Assembly (NCBI RefSeq): GCF_024628805.1
Contig: NZ_CP102382.1
Location: forward strand, 744,001 to 808,000
From: Paenimyroides aestuarii
GTDB lineage: Bacteria > Bacteroidota > Bacteroidia > Flavobacteriales > Flavobacteriaceae
Direction of reading: 5' to 3'
DNA: 64,000 bases
The translations under genes and the position numbers were made by a program. The notes beneath the pieces are model-generated. The model made no database searches and was not told where the DNA came from. It saw nothing but the letters and a program-made list of their open reading frames with translations. Below, piece after piece: positions 33,701-41,471 of the stretch. Each line of letters opens with the position of its first letter. The stretch's first letter is position 1.

Positions 33701-34246
33701 TTATTTAGCGTAAATGGTATAAGTTACTGTAGTTGTAAACGTTGTTGGGGTTTGGTTTGCCACATATTTGTCAAGATATGCATCGTTCCCAGCAGCTTTG
33801 TATTCAATGTCGATATTTTTATCTCTTGCTCCTTTTGTAGATGATGCAATAACACCTTCTGTAGCAGACAATTCAATGTTTTGGCTGTATTGTGCATCTG
33901 CTAACGCATCCTGTGTACCCGCTAAAGCAGTAAGTTTGATTGTTGCTGCAGCAATATTTCCATTAGGACCCGCTGTTCCAGAATTTGTTAATTCAGAGCC
34001 ACTTGCTTTCACTTTCACTTCAAAACCACCCGTACTGAAAATATTCAAATGGTTTTCTTGTCTTGAAGATACCCCATCGTTGTAGTGTTGCTTTGTTGTG
34101 TAATCTAAATTAACTGTTTTCTGTTGTGGATTCACTACTAATGTTTGAATAGGATTTAGTCGCACATTTAAAGTTACGTTGTCAGTTTGTGCTTGAGCTG
34201 TGATTCCACATAAAACTACTAAAGATGCAATTACTAATTTTTTCAT
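33701..34246 (-). CDS. Pilin-like secreted subunit, paralogue 1
   Basis: A 181-residue protein with a signal peptide ending at AQAQ (residue 20). The mature protein begins with strands NVTLNVRLNPIQTLVVNPQQ, has STGGFEVKVKASG in the centre and ends TFTTTVTYTIYAK; composition is Thr/Ala/Asn-rich with no cysteine in the mature part. It is clearly paralogous to the protein encoded at 34458-34976. Single beta-sandwich subunit architecture, chaperone gene downstream. It has its own promoter (TACTTTTG at 34328-34335) next to a palindrome shared with the araC promoter region. Function as a fibre subunit is inferred. Confidence 0.65.
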   Translation of the reverse strand: MKKLVIASLVVLCGITAQAQTDNVTLNVRLNPIQTLVVNPQQKTVNLDYTTKQHYNDGVSSRQENHLNIFSTGGFEVKVKASGSELTNSGTAGPNGNIAAATIKLTALAGTQDALADAQYSQNIELSATEGVIASSTKGARDKNIDIEYKAAGNDAYLDKYVANQTPTTFTTTVTYTIYAK

Positions 34247-34327
34247 TTTTTTCTTATTTTTTATTTTGTTGCTTAATTCTTTTTATTATATTTGATAGTT
34301 GGAAATACTTACTTCTAAATTCGGATA

Positions 34328-34356
34328 CAAAAGTACCGCATAGCATTTTTATGCTA
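34328..34356 (-). promoter_or_regulatory. Pilin-1 promoter with 16-bp palindromic operator
   Basis: On the minus strand TACTTTTG (34328-34335) matches TAnnTTTG; five bases upstream lies the perfect palindrome TAGCATTTTTATGCTA (34341-34356), where the -33 region would be and where no TTG is present. The same 16 bp occur upstream of the AraC-type gene (36075-36090). Likely binding site of that regulator, acting as activator. Confidence 0.65.
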
Positions 34357-34457
34357 CTTATTAAAATATGCATAAAACTTGTAGTTTTTTACTTGTTTGA
34401 ATTCCTTATTAAATTTTGAAGAAAAAATTGATACACAACAAACTGATAAACAGTCGT

Positions 34458-34976
34458 TTATTGTGAAATAATCGTATAAACAATTGTGTAGCTTTTGTTG
34501 ATAACCGAGTTACTGTTCGCAAAATCAGCAAAAGTGTCATTGGCAGCACCTTTATAGCTAATGTTTACATTTTTATTGATGGCTCCTTTGGTAGCAGATA
34601 TAATGGGCTGTGCTGTTTCGGAAATGTTTTTTTGAGTATAAACCGCATGCGAGTTGCTTAAAGGTTGAGAACCTGATGTGGGCAAAACAGCGATATTTTC
34701 AAAAGTTTTATCGGTTGCAGAAGCAGCAATTGCATTTACTTTTACCTGAAAGCCGCCTGTGCTGTATATGGTTAAATGGTCTTTTTGTTCAGAAACCACA
34801 CCGTTTTTGTAGTCTTCGCGGGTGTTGTATGATAAATCTACACTTTTTTGTTCTGCGTTAACAACTAATGTTTGTATCGGATATAAGTTCACGTTCAGCG
34901 TTACACTACTTTGTGCCTGAACCGCAAAACTAAAAAAATGTAGTGCAATGACCGCTATTCCGTTTTTTATAAACAT
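34458..34976 (-). CDS. Pilin-like secreted subunit, paralogue 2
   Basis: A 172-residue protein from the ATG at 34974-34976 (MFIKNGIAVIALHFF), signal peptide ending at VQAQ. Mature sequence parallels paralogue 1: SVTLNVNLYPIQTLVVNAEQ, STGGFQVKVNA, SATKGAINKNVNISYKGA, and terminal KSYTIVYTIISQ. The TTG nine codons upstream is rejected because it adds charged residues before the signal. It lies 211 bp upstream of paralogue 1, with the palindrome and promoter of the latter in between. An inverted repeat CCGATAATTAATCGG (34981-34995) precedes its start codon. Role inferred as minor or alternative subunit. Confidence 0.6.
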   Translation of the reverse strand: MFIKNGIAVIALHFFSFAVQAQSSVTLNVNLYPIQTLVVNAEQKSVDLSYNTREDYKNGVVSEQKDHLTIYSTGGFQVKVNAIAASATDKTFENIAVLPTSGSQPLSNSHAVYTQKNISETAQPIISATKGAINKNVNISYKGAANDTFADFANSNSVINKSYTIVYTIISQ

Positions 34977-34980
34977 ACGT

Positions 34981-34995
34981 CCGATAATTAATCGG
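34981..34995. promoter_or_regulatory. Inverted repeat just upstream of pilin-2 start codon
   Basis: CCGAT-AATTA-ATCGG, 4 bp from the ATG. Could be an operator or a small leader hairpin. No clear promoter box was identified in 35004-35104. Confidence 0.3.
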
Positions 34996-35104
34996 TTTAA
35001 CAATTAATATGTTAAATATAACGAAATAATTCTGATCAAAAACAGACAATTATCATTTATTTACAAAAAAATAATCATTAAAAAACCTTACACATTGATA
35101 CTCT

Positions 35105-35980
35105 TTAGGTTCCTAACACAGTGTTTACTTCCTCCCGAATCATGCGTGGATTTTTGTGGGTGTATTTCTTTATGAATGTACTAAAGTTTGCTTCGTCATT
35201 AAACCCTAATTGGTAAGCTATTTCTGAAACGGTATAGTTGGAGTGTTTTAACATTCGAGTGCCTTCACCCACTATTTTATCAATAATCACTTGTTTGGCA
35301 CTTTTCCCTAAAACAGATTCTGTCATTTCACTTAATCGGCGTGGTGTGATATGCAGCAAATCGGCATAAAAACTCACTTGCTTTTCTGTTTGATAATTTC
35401 GTTGCAACAACACCCGGAAACGGTTTACGATGTCTAGAAAAGTGAACTTACGCGTATCGTTGATTTCGCATACTTTTTCATCTACATAAAACAACCCGTC
35501 AAGCAGTAGCGCTTCTACGCAATTGTGTGCAACAGAAATATACAAGCCATTGTTCTGTTTGGTTTTATAAAGAGCCAAACGGTTTATAATCAATTTTAAA
35601 ACTTCATCAATAGGGATAGAAGCTTGCGTGGTAACAAAAGGCAAAGCGGTATTAAAAAACAAATCAGAATGCAGCAACAAGGTGTCTTTTGCAGATCGTT
35701 CGAAAAAAGAAGAAGAAAATGTTAAGGCATACACATTCCCTTCTGCATTACAATTGGGACAAAACACAATATCTTTTGCCGGTCCTAAAAAAGTAAGACT
35801 TCCCTTTTTTACCTTGTAATCAATTCCTTGTATGGTAAATTGGGCTTCGCTAACAGCAATTAAGATTACAAAATAATCTAAGGTATTAAAGGCACGGCTG
35901 CCATTATTCCTTTTAATTAAAACATCTACCGAATTTACGCTGAAACCGTTTTCATTGAGTTCATCTGTAATTTTATACAT
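35105..35980 (-). CDS. AraC-family transcriptional regulator
   Basis: A 291-residue regulator from the ATG at 35978-35980 (MYKITDELNENGFSV); a GTG fourteen codons upstream gives an untypical Cys-rich N-terminus. N-terminal cupin-like sensor (about 20-130, with CPNC at about 86-89), linker, then a C-terminal pair of helix-turn-helix motifs (about 190-285) with SFYADLLHITPRRLSEM and NYTVSEIAYQLGFNDEANFSTFIKKYTHKNPRMIR. Located directly upstream of the pilin-like/chaperone/usher-like genes and in the same direction. A TTG-N20-TACATTTC promoter and the shared palindrome at 36072-36093 lie upstream. Confidence 0.9.
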   Translation of the reverse strand: MYKITDELNENGFSVNSVDVLIKRNNGSRAFNTLDYFVILIAVSEAQFTIQGIDYKVKKGSLTFLGPAKDIVFCPNCNAEGNVYALTFSSSFFERSAKDTLLLHSDLFFNTALPFVTTQASIPIDEVLKLIINRLALYKTKQNNGLYISVAHNCVEALLLDGLFYVDEKVCEINDTRKFTFLDIVNRFRVLLQRNYQTEKQVSFYADLLHITPRRLSEMTESVLGKSAKQVIIDKIVGEGTRMLKHSNYTVSEIAYQLGFNDEANFSTFIKKYTHKNPRMIREEVNTVLGT

Positions 35981-36071
35981 AATACTTTTATTGGGCCTGT
36001 TGAAACAACACTTTAAAATCACTAAAATTTTCTGTTGAAATGTACTGATTTTCTACTATACTACCAATAAC

Positions 36072-36093
36072 ATATAGCATTTTTATGCTATAT
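36072..36093. promoter_or_regulatory. Palindrome upstream of the AraC-type regulator gene
   Basis: Contains TAGCATTTTTATGCTA (36075-36090) with arms extended to nine bases by flanking ATA/TAT. It lies just upstream of a TTG-N20-TACATTTC promoter-like sequence. Identical core to the pilin-1 operator at 34341-34356, consistent with autoregulation. Confidence 0.6.
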
Positions 36094-36140
36094 TAACAAT
36101 AAAATCACATAAGTTTCGGAAAAACGAACAAATGAATGGC

Positions 36141-36644
36141 TTAAGCGATGCGTTTTCCTACAATTTTCAACCCAAACTCTTGCCCATCAAGCATTGCAAT
36201 ATTTGGCAAAGTTGCCCAATCGCTAAATCCTAAATCTTTAAAAAGTTTTAAACTGGGGTGATTGTGCGCAAAAATAAATCCCAATAAGGTTTTTATGCCA
36301 AACTCGGGAGCCGTTTCCATACAATATTGTAAAATTTGCTTGCCATACCCCTTTTTTCGTTGTGCTTCATGCAAATAAATACTAATTTCGGCAGTAGCGT
36401 TGTATGCCGGCCGACCATAAAACGATTGAAAACTCACCCACCCCACTAACTCATTGCGGTTGTTTTCCACCATCCACAAAGGCCGTGTGGAAACGTTGTG
36501 TTCGTAAAACCATTTCTGTTTGCTCTCCACAGAAACCATTTCTGTATCGGCAGTAACCATTCGGGAAGCAATGGTAGAATTGTATATGGCAACAATTTCA
36601 GAAAGGTCTTCTATGGTTGCATTTCGGTAGGATAATGAGCTCAT
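36141..36644 (-). CDS. GNAT-family N-acetyltransferase (phosphinothricin acetyltransferase-like)
   Basis: A 167-residue cytoplasmic acetyltransferase. The N-terminal IEDLSEIVAIYNSTI, central WVSFQSFYGRPAYNATAEISIYL, acetyl-CoA loop QRKKGYGKQIL (about 96-106) and FAHNHPSLKLFKDLGF are the marks of the PAT/YncA subgroup, which acetylates phosphinothricin or methionine sulfoximine-type amines. The real substrate is unknown. Its ATG directly abuts the stop of the CvpA gene upstream, so the two form an operon. Confidence 0.88.
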   Translation of the reverse strand: MSSLSYRNATIEDLSEIVAIYNSTIASRMVTADTEMVSVESKQKWFYEHNVSTRPLWMVENNRNELVGWVSFQSFYGRPAYNATAEISIYLHEAQRKKGYGKQILQYCMETAPEFGIKTLLGFIFAHNHPSLKLFKDLGFSDWATLPNIAMLDGQEFGLKIVGKRIA

Positions 36645-37190
36645 TTACTTTTTTTGTTGTGTGTCGATATTCTTTATTTGATCCATTGTTTCGGTTAACG
36701 CCAATTGATACCACTGTTCCATTAAAGGAAAAATGTATTGCGCCACTTTTTCGATAGGTTTGTAAAAAACAGATGTATCTAATGTTTCTTCCGACACAAT
36801 AAGGTTGTTGTAATTAATCTTTTGGAATACATTCAAAAAAACCGATATAATCAACAGCATTTTCAATCCTTCAAAAACAGCACCGAGCAACTTATTCACA
36901 AAACCCAATGCCAAACTTTCAGCTATTTTGGTTAATGCTTTTCCCAAGAAAAAAAGCGACACCAACACAATAATAAAAGTAAGCATAAAAGCCACCACCG
37001 TTAACGTTTCAGGGTTCCATTGTGTGTGTATTGTTAAAAAACCACGAACATAAAACGAAAAACGCAACGACAGATAAATTCCGGCGATTAGTGCCACAAA
37101 CGAAACTACCGAAACCACCAAACCGTTTTTCACGCCTTTAAACAAAGCATAGCCCAATAAAACGGCAATTATTAAATCTACAACAATCAT
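36645..37190 (-). CDS. CvpA-family membrane protein
   Basis: A 181-residue inner-membrane protein with four predicted helices (about 3-20, 25-45, 65-88, 103-122). VDLIIAVLLGYALFKGVKNGLV at the start and the glycines in the first two helices fit the colicin V production (CvpA) family. The C-terminal 50 residues are cytoplasmic or periplasmic and helical. Often annotated as envelope-homeostasis protein; precise role unknown. First gene of a pair with the acetyltransferase. Confidence 0.8.
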   Translation of the reverse strand: MIVVDLIIAVLLGYALFKGVKNGLVVSVVSFVALIAGIYLSLRFSFYVRGFLTIHTQWNPETLTVVAFMLTFIIVLVSLFFLGKALTKIAESLALGFVNKLLGAVFEGLKMLLIISVFLNVFQKINYNNLIVSEETLDTSVFYKPIEKVAQYIFPLMEQWYQLALTETMDQIKNIDTQQKK

Positions 37191-37237
37191 AACTATAAAA
37201 TAAAATACAAATATAAAGCAGTTTCGGTATTAAGAAA

Positions 37238-37245
37238 TATCTTTG
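37238..37245 (+). promoter_or_regulatory. -7 promoter box before the 118-residue protein gene
   Basis: TATCTTTG matches TAnnTTTG, 18 bp before the ATG at 37264. Confidence 0.5.
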
Positions 37246-37263
37246 TAGCTCAATAAAAAATTT

Positions 37264-37620
37264 ATGACACGAGACGAACAACTAAAAGAGCGATGGAGCG
37301 TTTTGGTAGAAAAACTATCCAAACAATTTGCAGACGGCGATGCTTTAGATGTTGATGGAATCACCTATTTAATTGGCATACAAGAACTTGGTAAGTTCAA
37401 TAAAAAATTTAAGAAAGACGAGAAAGTAAACATTATGCACATAGCCATTTGCCGTTTGCTGGAACCTTTTGGCTACTATGAATTTTCGCACTATGATGCA
37501 GACGGTTGGCCACATTATACCGTAAAAGATCAGTTGCCCCACCTAAAAGCAGGCGAACAAACCATATTAATGAAAGATGCCATTGTGCAGTATTTTTTAG
37601 AGAATGGCTATATTGACTAA
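37264..37620 (+). CDS. Conserved cytoplasmic protein, function unknown
   Basis: A 118-residue soluble protein without signal or membrane segments. It reads as alpha/beta, with conserved-looking HIAICRLLEPFGYYEFSHYDADGWPHY in the centre and a C-terminal helix ending FLENGYID. Small proteins of this type precede pheS or cvpA in several Bacteroidota; no biochemical role is recognised. Confidence 0.7.
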   Translation: MTRDEQLKERWSVLVEKLSKQFADGDALDVDGITYLIGIQELGKFNKKFKKDEKVNIMHIAICRLLEPFGYYEFSHYDADGWPHYTVKDQLPHLKAGEQTILMKDAIVQYFLENGYID

Positions 37621-37659
37621 TTTTTAACCTTTCTAATTTTCAGCATCGCCCAAAAAGCG

Positions 37660-37667
37660 TAAATTTG
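37660..37667 (+). promoter_or_regulatory. -7 promoter box for pheS
   Basis: TAAATTTG matches TAnnTTTG, 25 bp before the ATG at 37693. Confidence 0.5.
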
Positions 37668-37692
37668 CAACAATTACCTGTTTTATAAAACA

Positions 37693-38712
37693 ATGATAGA
37701 TAAAATTAAAGAACTGATTGGCGAAGCAGAAGCTTTTACCACTACTGATAAAGATGCTTTAGAAGCTTTTAGAATTAAGTTTATTTCTAAAAAAGGCTTG
37801 ATTAATGAGATTTTTGCCGAGTTTAAAAATGTTCCAAACGAGCAAAAGAAAGCATTTGGACAGGCAATAAACACCTTAAAAAATGCCGTAGAAAACAAAA
37901 TTAAAACCATACAAGATGCATTGGAATCTAAAGAAGATGCAATTGGGATTTATGGCGATTTAACTCGTCCGGGAACACCCGTGCAAATTGGTGCGCGCCA
38001 CCCCATATCGTTGGTAAAAAATCAGGTGATTGATGTCTTCTCGAACATTGGTTTTAACGTTTCCGAAGGTCCAGAAATAGAAGACGATTGGCACAACTTT
38101 GAAGCCTTGAATTTCCCTGAACACCATCCTGCCCGCGACATGCAAGATACCTTTTTCGTGCAAATGAATCCTGATTATTTGTTGCGCACGCACACCTCAT
38201 CGGTTCAAGTGCGCTATATGGAAAACAACCAACCGCCTATTAGAACCATTTCGCCCGGGCGCGTTTTCCGTAACGAAGCCATTTCGTCGCGTTCGCACTG
38301 TATTTTTCATCAGGTAGAAGGATTGTATATAGACAAAGATGTATCGTTTGCCGATTTAAAACAAACACTATTGTATTTCACAAAAGAAATGTTTGGCAAA
38401 TCGAAAATTCGTTTGCGCCCTTCGTATTTTCCATTTACAGAACCAAGCGCCGAAGTAGATGTTTATTGGGGCTTGAAAACCGAAACCGATTACCGCATTA
38501 CCAAAGGAACAGGTTGGCTGGAAATTATGGGTTGCGGAATGGTGGATCCCAACGTATTAAAAGCCTCGAACATTAATCCAGAGGAATATTCAGGTTTTGC
38601 TTTTGGTATGGGATTAGAGCGCATGGCAATGCTTTTGTATCAAATTGGCGATATTAGAATGTATTTTGAAAATGATGTGCGCTTTTTAGAACAATTTAAG
38701 GCAAGTTTTTAG
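37693..38712 (+). CDS. pheS: Phenylalanine--tRNA ligase alpha subunit
   Basis: A 339-residue class II synthetase alpha chain. An N-terminal coiled coil (about 1-90) for tRNA binding precedes the catalytic core: motif 1 region NVSEGPEIEDDWHNFEALN, motif 2 PGRVFRNEAISSRSHCIFHQVEGL (about 182-205) and motif 3 GFAFGMGLERMAMLLY (about 300-315). It needs PheT, which is not in the window. Monocistronic, with a downstream terminator. Confidence 0.97.
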   Translation: MIDKIKELIGEAEAFTTTDKDALEAFRIKFISKKGLINEIFAEFKNVPNEQKKAFGQAINTLKNAVENKIKTIQDALESKEDAIGIYGDLTRPGTPVQIGARHPISLVKNQVIDVFSNIGFNVSEGPEIEDDWHNFEALNFPEHHPARDMQDTFFVQMNPDYLLRTHTSSVQVRYMENNQPPIRTISPGRVFRNEAISSRSHCIFHQVEGLYIDKDVSFADLKQTLLYFTKEMFGKSKIRLRPSYFPFTEPSAEVDVYWGLKTETDYRITKGTGWLEIMGCGMVDPNVLKASNINPEEYSGFAFGMGLERMAMLLYQIGDIRMYFENDVRFLEQFKASF

Positions 38713-38736
38713 AATTTAGCATATTAAAAATAGGTG

Positions 38737-38764
38737 AAGCTCTTGTTTATTCAAGAGCTTTTTC
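38737..38764 (+). terminator. Rho-independent terminator of pheS
   Basis: AAGCTCTTG / CAAGAGCTT arms with a six-base loop, followed by TTTCT. The next promoter box overlaps its tail. Confidence 0.8.
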
Positions 38765-38772
38765 TATTTTTG
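38765..38772 (+). promoter_or_regulatory. -7 promoter box for the RDD protein gene
   Basis: TATTTTTG matches TAnnTTTG, 13 bp before the ATG at 38786. Confidence 0.45.
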
Positions 38773-38785
38773 GAAAAAATATTTT

Positions 38786-39268
38786 ATGAATACAACAGAT
38801 ATTGTTCAGAAAAGCAAAGCAAGCAAAGGGTTGCGTTTTGCCAATTATTTAATTGATTTTATTGCAGTTATTATTGTAAGTTTTATTGTAGGTGCCCTTA
38901 TTGGAATATTATCAGTGTTATTTAATTTTGACATCTCCTTTTTGGACAATGAACTAATAAGTAGGCTGTTTGGTATAATTATTTTTCTGTTTTATTATGT
39001 TTGTGTTGAAACATTAACCAAAGGCAGATCCATAGGAAAATATATTACAGGAACCAAAGTAGTTACCGTAGACGGAGAACAACCCGCAAATAGTGTTTTT
39101 ATAAAAAGAAGTTTTTGCAGACTTATTCCTTTTGAAGCATTTAGTTTTTTAGGCGAAAATGGTTGGCACGATAGCATTCCTAAGAGTGCTGTTGTAGTAA
39201 AAAAAGATTTTGAACAAGATTTGTACCTGCATCAATCGGTGAATGCTATTGGAACGTCTGTTGATTAA
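38786..39268 (+). CDS. RDD-family membrane protein
   Basis: A 160-residue protein with two or three helices (about 25-55, 63-82). The RDD hallmark is GLRFANYLIDFIAV near the start, with Arg and Asp residues, and the later GRSIGKYITGTKVV followed by FIKRSFCRLIPFEAFSF. Related proteins have been linked to Na+/H+ exchange in a few cases, otherwise unknown. The convergent gene ends 8 bp after its stop. Confidence 0.82.
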   Translation: MNTTDIVQKSKASKGLRFANYLIDFIAVIIVSFIVGALIGILSVLFNFDISFLDNELISRLFGIIIFLFYYVCVETLTKGRSIGKYITGTKVVTVDGEQPANSVFIKRSFCRLIPFEAFSFLGENGWHDSIPKSAVVVKKDFEQDLYLHQSVNAIGTSVD

Positions 39269-39276
39269 GTGCAATC

Positions 39277-39612
39277 CTAGATGTTTTCTTTATTGCTGAA
39301 AAACAAACGTTTGGGACCAACAAAAAAGAACACCAAAGCAGTTGCAAACGATATAAATCCAACGTTTACAATAAACCCTAAAGCGAAGCAAATTACCCAG
39401 ATTAATTTTTCGCCAGCAGGCATTTTTTTGGATTTAAAAATCATAAAATACGCCAAAGCAATATAAAAAACAGATGAAAGCAAACCAGCGGTGATTAAAT
39501 GGTTTCCGTTTAAAAAGCCAACCTCCATGTGGGTTACTTTAAATACCGACCCCGCCATTAAGATGATAAAACTTAATACAAACGCTATTCTATAATAGGT
39601 AAAAAGATTCAT
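39277..39612 (-). CDS. Small membrane protein, GldL-like N-terminal hydrophobic pattern
   Basis: A 111-residue protein with three predicted helices (about 8-22, 40-58, 70-100). The segment VFKVTHMEVGFLNGNHLITAGLLSSVFYI resembles the first two helices of GldL-type gliding motors and of related small flavobacterial membrane proteins, but it lacks the long cytoplasmic part of GldL. Function unknown; likely monocistronic. Confidence 0.6.
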   Translation of the reverse strand: MNLFTYYRIAFVLSFIILMAGSVFKVTHMEVGFLNGNHLITAGLLSSVFYIALAYFMIFKSKKMPAGEKLIWVICFALGFIVNVGFISFATALVFFFVGPKRLFFSNKENI

Positions 39613-39631
39613 ACGTTACATTTTTACAAAT

Positions 39632-40336
39632 TTAAACAAATTGAAATCGTTTTTCGGTTTGTCTTATTTCGTTTTTAAACTTGGGTTTTATTATTTTGAA
39701 AAATACATGAAAAAGTATAAAATGAAGCAAAAAGAATAATGATAGAAAATGCATACCTAACACGGATAATTCATTCGAAGATTCAAAAAAATGACCAAAC
39801 ATATTAAAATAAAAACCTCCAAATCCAATAATTGGCAAAGAAAAAACCGATTGTGCCACAGATTGTATTAGCCAAGTGCGTTGCTTGTTTTTCTGTTCCT
39901 TTTTAATTATTAACATAAACCTAAATCCGTCTATTGTCAAATAAAGAAACGATATAAACATAATTGCTAACAATACATTTTCCGCCCAGTATGTATAATA
40001 GTTTAAAAGATAAAAAATACCTAAATAAAATACTGCAGTTATGATAACTTTAGGAATAGACACAAATCTCAATACTTCATTCCAAAGCATTTTATTGTAA
40101 TACTTATGTAATTGCGCCTGTTTCTGTTCAACCAAACCTGTAAATCCAAAAACACCAAACTTTTTAAACTCGGTTTGCAAAGCGTCTTCAAACAAAATGT
40201 TGGGGTTTTCTTTCCATTGATCTTCAATAGCATTTGCCAAATGATCAACTAATTCCACCTGCACATCGTAATGTTCTACAAAGTGTTTTTTAGTAAAAGT
40301 GAATAATTGTTCTATTTGTTCTACTGATAACTTCAT
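39632..40336 (-). CDS. Membrane protein with HAAS-like N-terminus, PadR operon
   Basis: A 234-residue protein. The N-terminal 80 residues form a helical domain (MKLSVEQIEQLFTFTKKHFVEHYDVQVELVDHLANAIED) similar to HAAS/DUF1700-type signalling domains that accompany PadR regulators. Four helices follow (about 95-120, 125-145, 160-180, 195-218). It shares the start MKLSVEQI and the D-x-L-T/VDH motif with the protein encoded just upstream. The start codon shares one base with the upstream stop. Function unknown. Confidence 0.7.
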   Translation of the reverse strand: MKLSVEQIEQLFTFTKKHFVEHYDVQVELVDHLANAIEDQWKENPNILFEDALQTEFKKFGVFGFTGLVEQKQAQLHKYYNKMLWNEVLRFVSIPKVIITAVFYLGIFYLLNYYTYWAENVLLAIMFISFLYLTIDGFRFMLIIKKEQKNKQRTWLIQSVAQSVFSLPIIGFGGFYFNMFGHFFESSNELSVLGMHFLSLFFLLHFILFHVFFKIIKPKFKNEIRQTEKRFQFV

Positions 40337-40986
40337 TACATTACTTTTAAGAGTTGATTTTCTATTTTTACATTTTTATACATTAAAATGCTTCTTAATG
40401 ACAAAATAACTGTTGTATGAATAATTACCCATAATAAAGGTTGACTTTTTGTGTCTCCATCGTAAACATTTAAACCAATTGCAATAGAAATAAACAAAAT
40501 CAACAGAAGGGAATAGGTAAATAATCTATCTGTTGCATAAATACTTAAAGTTGTTTTAAATTTATTTTTTCTTGCTTTAAAATTCAAAAACAAGCATGAC
40601 AAAACACCTATAAATTCTATAAAATATATTAAGAAACCTACTTCTACTTCTTTTCTTTGTAAAAACATAATTCCAACCGTAAGTATTAATGTAAAAGGAA
40701 TTGCACTAAAATTATATTTCCAATCTAACGATTTCCATAGCTTGCAAACCATATAAGGTACATTTTCATATCTACTCCAGCTTTTTGGTAAAATCATTGG
40801 ATTCCAACGCGTCATTACTTTTACAAATGCAGTATCAAATAATAACCTATTATTCTCTATTTCAACTTCAATCTCTGATGCTATATGATCGGTAAGTTCC
40901 ATTCTAACATCATCAAAATCTTTAAAATTACATTTTACAATCAATGCTGTTTCAATGAAGTGTATTTGTTCTACTGATAATTTCAT
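40336..40986 (-). CDS. Membrane protein with HAAS-like N-terminus, paralogue
   Basis: A 216-residue paralogue of the next protein: MKLSVEQIHFIETALIVKCNFKDFDDVRMELTDHIASEIE at the N-terminus and four to five membrane helices (about 92-112, 118-136, 150-172, 178-200). The ATG overlaps the PadR gene stop by one base. In PadR operons such membrane partners probably sense or counteract membrane stress, but no direct function is known. Confidence 0.7.
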   Translation of the reverse strand: MKLSVEQIHFIETALIVKCNFKDFDDVRMELTDHIASEIEVEIENNRLLFDTAFVKVMTRWNPMILPKSWSRYENVPYMVCKLWKSLDWKYNFSAIPFTLILTVGIMFLQRKEVEVGFLIYFIEFIGVLSCLFLNFKARKNKFKTTLSIYATDRLFTYSLLLILFISIAIGLNVYDGDTKSQPLLWVIIHTTVILSLRSILMYKNVKIENQLLKVM

Positions 40987-41333
40987 TAATAATCTAATTT
41001 TAAATGGGGACTTGTTACAATATTTTGCATGTTTCGAATAAAATTCTCTAACTCTTCCATACGCGAAACGGTTTCTCTTACCCCACTTTCGGTAAGCTTA
41101 TAGTATTTACGAACCCGACCATCTACACGATCCATTTCTACATCTAAAAAACCATCTGCCTCCATCTTGTGCAATGCCGGATATAAAGCGCCTTCGGTGA
41201 TATTCATTTCACCTTGGGTGATTTCTTTCACCTTTTGAGTGATTTCGTAACCATACATCTTTCCATTTTGCTCTAGAAGTTTCATAATAATGGTGTTTAA
41301 ACTTCCTTTGTACAATTGTTGTTGCTTTTTCAT
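40986..41333 (-). CDS. PadR-family transcriptional regulator
   Basis: A 115-residue winged-helix repressor: KGSLNTIIMKLLEQNGKMYGYEITQKVKEITQGEMNITEGALYPALHKMEADGFL is the PadR DNA-binding core, and VDGRVRKYYKLTESGVRE the wing, followed by a dimerisation helix. First gene of a tightly overlapping three-gene operon with two HAAS-like membrane proteins, which it presumably autoregulates. Confidence 0.93.
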   Translation of the reverse strand: MKKQQQLYKGSLNTIIMKLLEQNGKMYGYEITQKVKEITQGEMNITEGALYPALHKMEADGFLDVEMDRVDGRVRKYYKLTESGVRETVSRMEELENFIRNMQNIVTSPHLKLDY

Positions 41334-41439
41334 ATACTTATGACTTTTAGGTATAACAAATATACATCATTTTTTTATGCATCCAAATATTAGGTATAAT
41401 TTTATTTTGAAAATGATAAATATCATTAGTAAGCCATTG

Positions 41440-41455
41440 TAATTTTGTATTTTTG
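41440..41455 (+). promoter_or_regulatory. Tandem -7 boxes of the truncated paaE-like gene
   Basis: TAATTTTG (41440-41447) directly followed by TATTTTTG (41448-41455), both TAnnTTTG, 16 bp before the ATG. The promoter is intact although the gene is not. Confidence 0.4.
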
Positions 41456-41471
41456 CAGAAATTCAATCAAA

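Noticed and set aside
29002..35003. Mfa1/FimA-type (type V) pilus.
   Set aside because: The subunits lack lipoprotein signals and the protease-processing site; a PapD-like chaperone and barrel gene are present instead.
35981..36022. GTG start for the AraC-type regulator.
   Set aside because: Gives a Cys/Asn-rich tail outside the family and lies in the predicted leader.
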